This document shows, piece after piece, positions 61,953 through 64,000 of a stretch of DNA of 64,000 bases. The stretch is from Pseudomonas palleroniana (GTDB lineage Bacteria; Pseudomonadota; Gammaproteobacteria; Pseudomonadales; Pseudomonadaceae), in NCBI RefSeq assembly GCF_003031675.1, contig NZ_PYWX01000066.1:1-64000 (forward strand), given 5' to 3'. Each line of letters starts with the position of its first letter. Within the stretch, counting starts at the first letter, position 1. Both the position numbers and the translations under genes were made by a program. The notes beneath the pieces are model-generated. The model saw only the letters and a program-made list of their open reading frames with translations. It did no database searches and had not been told where the DNA came from.

Positions 61953-62557
61953 CGCCCAGCCTTATCACCCGCTTGTGCAACATCGGTATGAAACCCGGCA
62001 TCAGCGCCGCCACGCAGCTCATCACCACCCGGCGAATATGTCGCGCCATTGCTGACCAGCTCGACGTTATCCGCAGTGAGCGGCGAGCCCTTCGTCGGCA
62101 GGCGGGCAAGTTGAAAGCATTCCTCCCCTTCACCCGGCAGGCCATTGCTGAATTGGAGGAGCTAGCCCAGGAACACCAGGAGGCTACACGCAGCGGAGCG
62201 TGGAGCGCACTTGCTGGGTTTGGCCAATCACTGATGCTCGACCGCGAGGGGCTGGCGCAGACGTTGGGCTTCGACCAGATGTGCGACCTGCTGGGCGTCA
62301 ACCCAGTACATCGCCAGCAGGCCAGCGCAGACGGTGACACCAGCCTTCGCGGAGTGGCCTACCTATCCCAACTGGAGGACAGCGCCGACCGCAAGAGCGA
62401 CGAATGGGGCGCCGGTGGCCCGCTGTATCAAGCCTGCCACGCCGCCATGATCCGGTTCATCAGGGAATGCCCAGAAGACCAGTTGCCCGCCCCATTCGCC
62501 CCTGGTGCGCCTTTCGGCACAAAGCTCCCGCCCGCCCTAAGCATCGTCGGCAAATGA
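61949..62557 (+). CDS. Hypothetical phage protein
   Basis: 202 residues from the ATG at 61949; in-frame starts further upstream lie inside the previous gene. A basic helical N-terminus with coiled-coil character (IRSERRALRRQAGKLKAFL, AELEELAQEHQEA) precedes a Pro-rich tail. Function unknown. Confidence 0.7.
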   Translation: MTPSLITRLCNIGMKPGISAATQLITTRRICRAIADQLDVIRSERRALRRQAGKLKAFLPFTRQAIAELEELAQEHQEATRSGAWSALAGFGQSLMLDREGLAQTLGFDQMCDLLGVNPVHRQQASADGDTSLRGVAYLSQLEDSADRKSDEWGAGGPLYQACHAAMIRFIRECPEDQLPAPFAPGAPFGTKLPPALSIVGK

Positions 62558-62561
62558 CCAT

Positions 62562-62601
62562 TTTCCGCGCCACGTTTTGCGAATCACGAAAACGTGGCGC
62601 G
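62562..62601. repeat. CGCGCCACGTTTT inverted repeat, copy 2
   Basis: Perfect 13-nt arms at 62566-62578 and 62589-62601 around a 10-nt spacer. The 17-nt word at 62562-62578 is identical to 55126-55142. The symmetric A/T edges could also make a hairpin terminator for 61949-62557, but there is no extended T-run outside the stem. Confidence 0.8.
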
Positions 62602-62663
62602 ACACCGAGTAACACCACCGGGCACCCGCCCATGACCAGCGCCAGCGGCGCACAGAGGAAACC

Positions 62664-63044
62664 ATGACAGACCAAGACAACAACACAGCGGGCCAGGCGC
62701 CCACACACCGGGAGCGTTTCGCCGAAGCGTGCAAGGTGACTGACTTCGTGATCAATCCGAAAGCGGTGGCAGGGTATTACGTCTGGGGCGTTGATCACAT
62801 CGTCAAGGGTGGGCGTAAGGAGATCGATGGCCCGTATTACACCGAGGACGAGGCTTGTATAGCAGCAGATCTGATGAAGCCAACAGAACCGTTCGCTCGA
62901 GCGTCTGTGTCAACCCATTGCTGGGCGTGGAATCCAGACCCGCGCCGCGAAAAGGCCATCCGTGACGACGCCATGGCATCCCGAATGATGCTCGCCATGC
63001 AGATCGGCGCCGAAGTACCAACCCACACCACCAGCGACAAGTAG
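62664..63044 (+). CDS. Hypothetical phage protein
   Basis: 126 residues; VAGYYVWGVDHIVKGGRKEIDGPYYTEDEA (in parts) suggests a small alpha/beta fold, with an acidic N-terminus. GAGGAAACC precedes the ATG. Unknown function. Confidence 0.68.
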   Translation: MTDQDNNTAGQAPTHRERFAEACKVTDFVINPKAVAGYYVWGVDHIVKGGRKEIDGPYYTEDEACIAADLMKPTEPFARASVSTHCWAWNPDPRREKAIRDDAMASRMMLAMQIGAEVPTHTTSDK

Positions 63045-63056
63045 GAGAAACAAATC

Positions 63057-63659
63057 ATGGCCGTACTTTCGATTGAATACACCCCGATGAGAAACATCAG
63101 GCTCTGCGCGCAGTTGCGACAATTCGGAAAGTCTTACCCGCTCGCCGTCCGCACGCCGGCGGAAGCCATAAAAGCCTTATGCGTGCAGATCCCCGGGCTC
63201 GAGAGATTTATCTCCAACGCCAAGTCGAGAGGTCTGGAGTTTGCAGTGTTCGTGGGCAAGAAGAATGTCGGAGAGACGGAGCTGGGTTTCCAGGGCGCAG
63301 GCGACATCATCATTGCGCCCGTGATCAGCGGCAGTAAGCGCGCAGGCTCTCTTCAAACCATTGTTGGCGGGATATTGATTGCAGCAGCATACGTGCTGTC
63401 TTTCACCCCATTCGCTGCCGCGTCACCTTTTCTGTATTCGGCAGGCGCTGCAATGTCCATCGGCGGGATAATTCAGATGCTCAGCCCCCAGGCCGGCGGC
63501 CTAAAGACCAGCGCCGCACCAGAGAATACCCCCGGGTACGCCTTCGGCAGCGCTAAGAACACCACCGCCAGTGGCAACCCGGTGCCCCTCTGTTACGGCA
63601 AACGGCGGGTAGGAGGAGCGATCATCAGCGCCGCTATCTACGCCGAAGACCAGATGTAG
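63057..63659 (+). CDS. Lambda gpI-type tail assembly protein
   Basis: 200 residues. Family features: RNIRLCAQLRQFGKSYPLAV, the FVGKKNVGETELGFQGAGD segment, a hydrophobic pair of helices (about 100-145) and the C-terminal NPVPLCYGKRRVGGAIISAA. In lambda-like phages gpI acts with gpK and gpL in tail tip assembly and host entry. Here no K, L or J gene precedes it in the window. Confidence 0.85.
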   Translation: MAVLSIEYTPMRNIRLCAQLRQFGKSYPLAVRTPAEAIKALCVQIPGLERFISNAKSRGLEFAVFVGKKNVGETELGFQGAGDIIIAPVISGSKRAGSLQTIVGGILIAAAYVLSFTPFAAASPFLYSAGAAMSIGGIIQMLSPQAGGLKTSAAPENTPGYAFGSAKNTTASGNPVPLCYGKRRVGGAIISAAIYAEDQM

Positions 63660-63707
63660 GAGCCACGGGGCGGTGCTAAAGTGGCCGCCTCATGGAAAGG
63701 AGCTCTC

Positions 63708-64000
63708 ATGCTGAAAATTACCGCTGTTGCCGCCCTGGTTGCCCTGATGGCCGGCTGTGCTACTTCTCCGGTACCCACGAAAACCGCTGTTGCGGTACCT
63801 CATGAAAGGGTTCTCGCATATCAGACGAGCTCCCCAGGTACCGGCACACTGTCGGTAACCCGAGACTCTGGCCATACGGGAAGTCTTTGCTCGGTGGGCA
63901 TTTTCGTAGATGGAAAAGTGGCCGCATTACTCAAGCCTGGAGAAAGGGTTGACCTCCACGTCCCTGCTGGCTCGGTTGTTGTCGGCGCGGCATACCAAGG
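63708..64000 (+). CDS. Phage-encoded lipoprotein (truncated by window end)
   Basis: 97 codons are visible. A lipoprotein signal peptide ends at lipobox LMAGC (Cys17). The mature part GTGTLSVTRDSGHTGSLCSVGIFVDGKVAALLKPGERVDLHVPAGSVVVG (in part) is a beta-rich domain known from small prophage and plasmid lipoproteins. AAAGGAG precedes the ATG. It could act in lysogenic conversion or superinfection exclusion; that is inference. Confidence 0.75.
   Translation, partial: MLKITAVAALVALMAGCATSPVPTKTAVAVPHERVLAYQTSSPGTGTLSVTRDSGHTGSLCSVGIFVDGKVAALLKPGERVDLHVPAGSVVVGAAYQ

Larger units (their letters stand above)
53210..64000. mobile_element. Integrated phage or P4-like satellite (right end outside the window)
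   Basis: Begins at the tRNA-Thr fragment. Genes in order: tyrosine integrase, AlpA-like, small HTH, Rha, Ash-like, small overlapping genes, Toprim primase, DUF927 ATPase, unknowns, tail assembly protein I, lipoprotein. No terminase, portal, capsid or protein repressor is seen within the window. The gene set and the RNA immunity candidate at 57178-57370 resemble P4-type satellites, but a full prophage continuing to the right cannot be excluded. Confidence 0.88.

Overview
The window is a chromosomal segment of a Pseudomonas, most likely of the P. fluorescens group. The evidence is high GC, dense REP/REPIN repeats of the P. fluorescens type, a rimABK operon, two OprD-family porins, and a gene order that I recall from P. 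aeruginosa as PA5160s to PA5200s (rml genes, dctBD, cysQ, nudE, lysM, pckA, hslO, hslR, envZ/ompR, tex, gshA). The host is identified from recognised proteins and synteny, not from a database search.

Layout. 1-8.9 kb is an uptake block: a BetT-type BCCT transporter behind a perfect operator-like palindrome, an OprD porin, an aldo/keto reductase and a complete tauABCD taurine operon; near-identical dispersed repeats in opposite orientation flank the block. 8.9-21.5 kb is core: gshA, a hotdog thioesterase, tex, ompR-envZ, rimA-rimB-rimK (c-di-GMP-linked ribosome modification), hslR, hslO, pckA. 21.7-32.4 kb holds small unknown genes, a secreted DUF2135/TPR protein, recQ, a thioesterase, a glycine-zipper protein, an FdhF/YdeP-type molybdoenzyme, a BON-LysM protein, yrfG, nudE and cysQ. 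32.5-39.6 kb holds a thioesterase, dctBD and the dTDP-L-rhamnose operon rmlBADC. 39.7-43.9 kb holds a 969-residue kinase-like/M23-like/aminotransferase fusion and agmatine deiminase. 44-53 kb is accessory and regulator-rich: a second OprD porin, two AraC-type and two LysR-type regulators, RidA, an isochorismatase-like hydrolase, an OsmC/Ohr protein and an SDR.

From 53.21 kb to the window end lies an integrated phage or phage satellite. Its left junction is a 45-nt 3' fragment of a tRNA-Thr(TGT) gene, still followed by the host tRNA terminator, with a tyrosine integrase just inside. All element genes read rightwards: int, AlpA-like, small HTH proteins, Rha, Ash-like, a train of small overlapping genes, a Toprim primase, a DUF927 ATPase, small unknowns, a lambda-I-type tail assembly protein and a lipoprotein cut by the window edge.

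The most interesting find is at 57178-57370. No protein repressor gene is visible in the part of the element seen here. Instead there is what looks like a P4-type RNA immunity region: a 75-nt cruciform RNA (57247-57321) whose 10-nt loop is complementary both to an upstream site (57179-57186) that overlaps an antiterminator/terminator pair, and to a downstream site (57361-57369) that contains the ribosome binding site of a small gene. Other structured signals in the element are twin hairpins with identical 7-nt loops (55548-55600), an 11-copy GGGGAAC/GTTCCCC array (61360-61588), and a 17-nt repeat with inverted-repeat arms found at both 55.1 and 62.6 kb.
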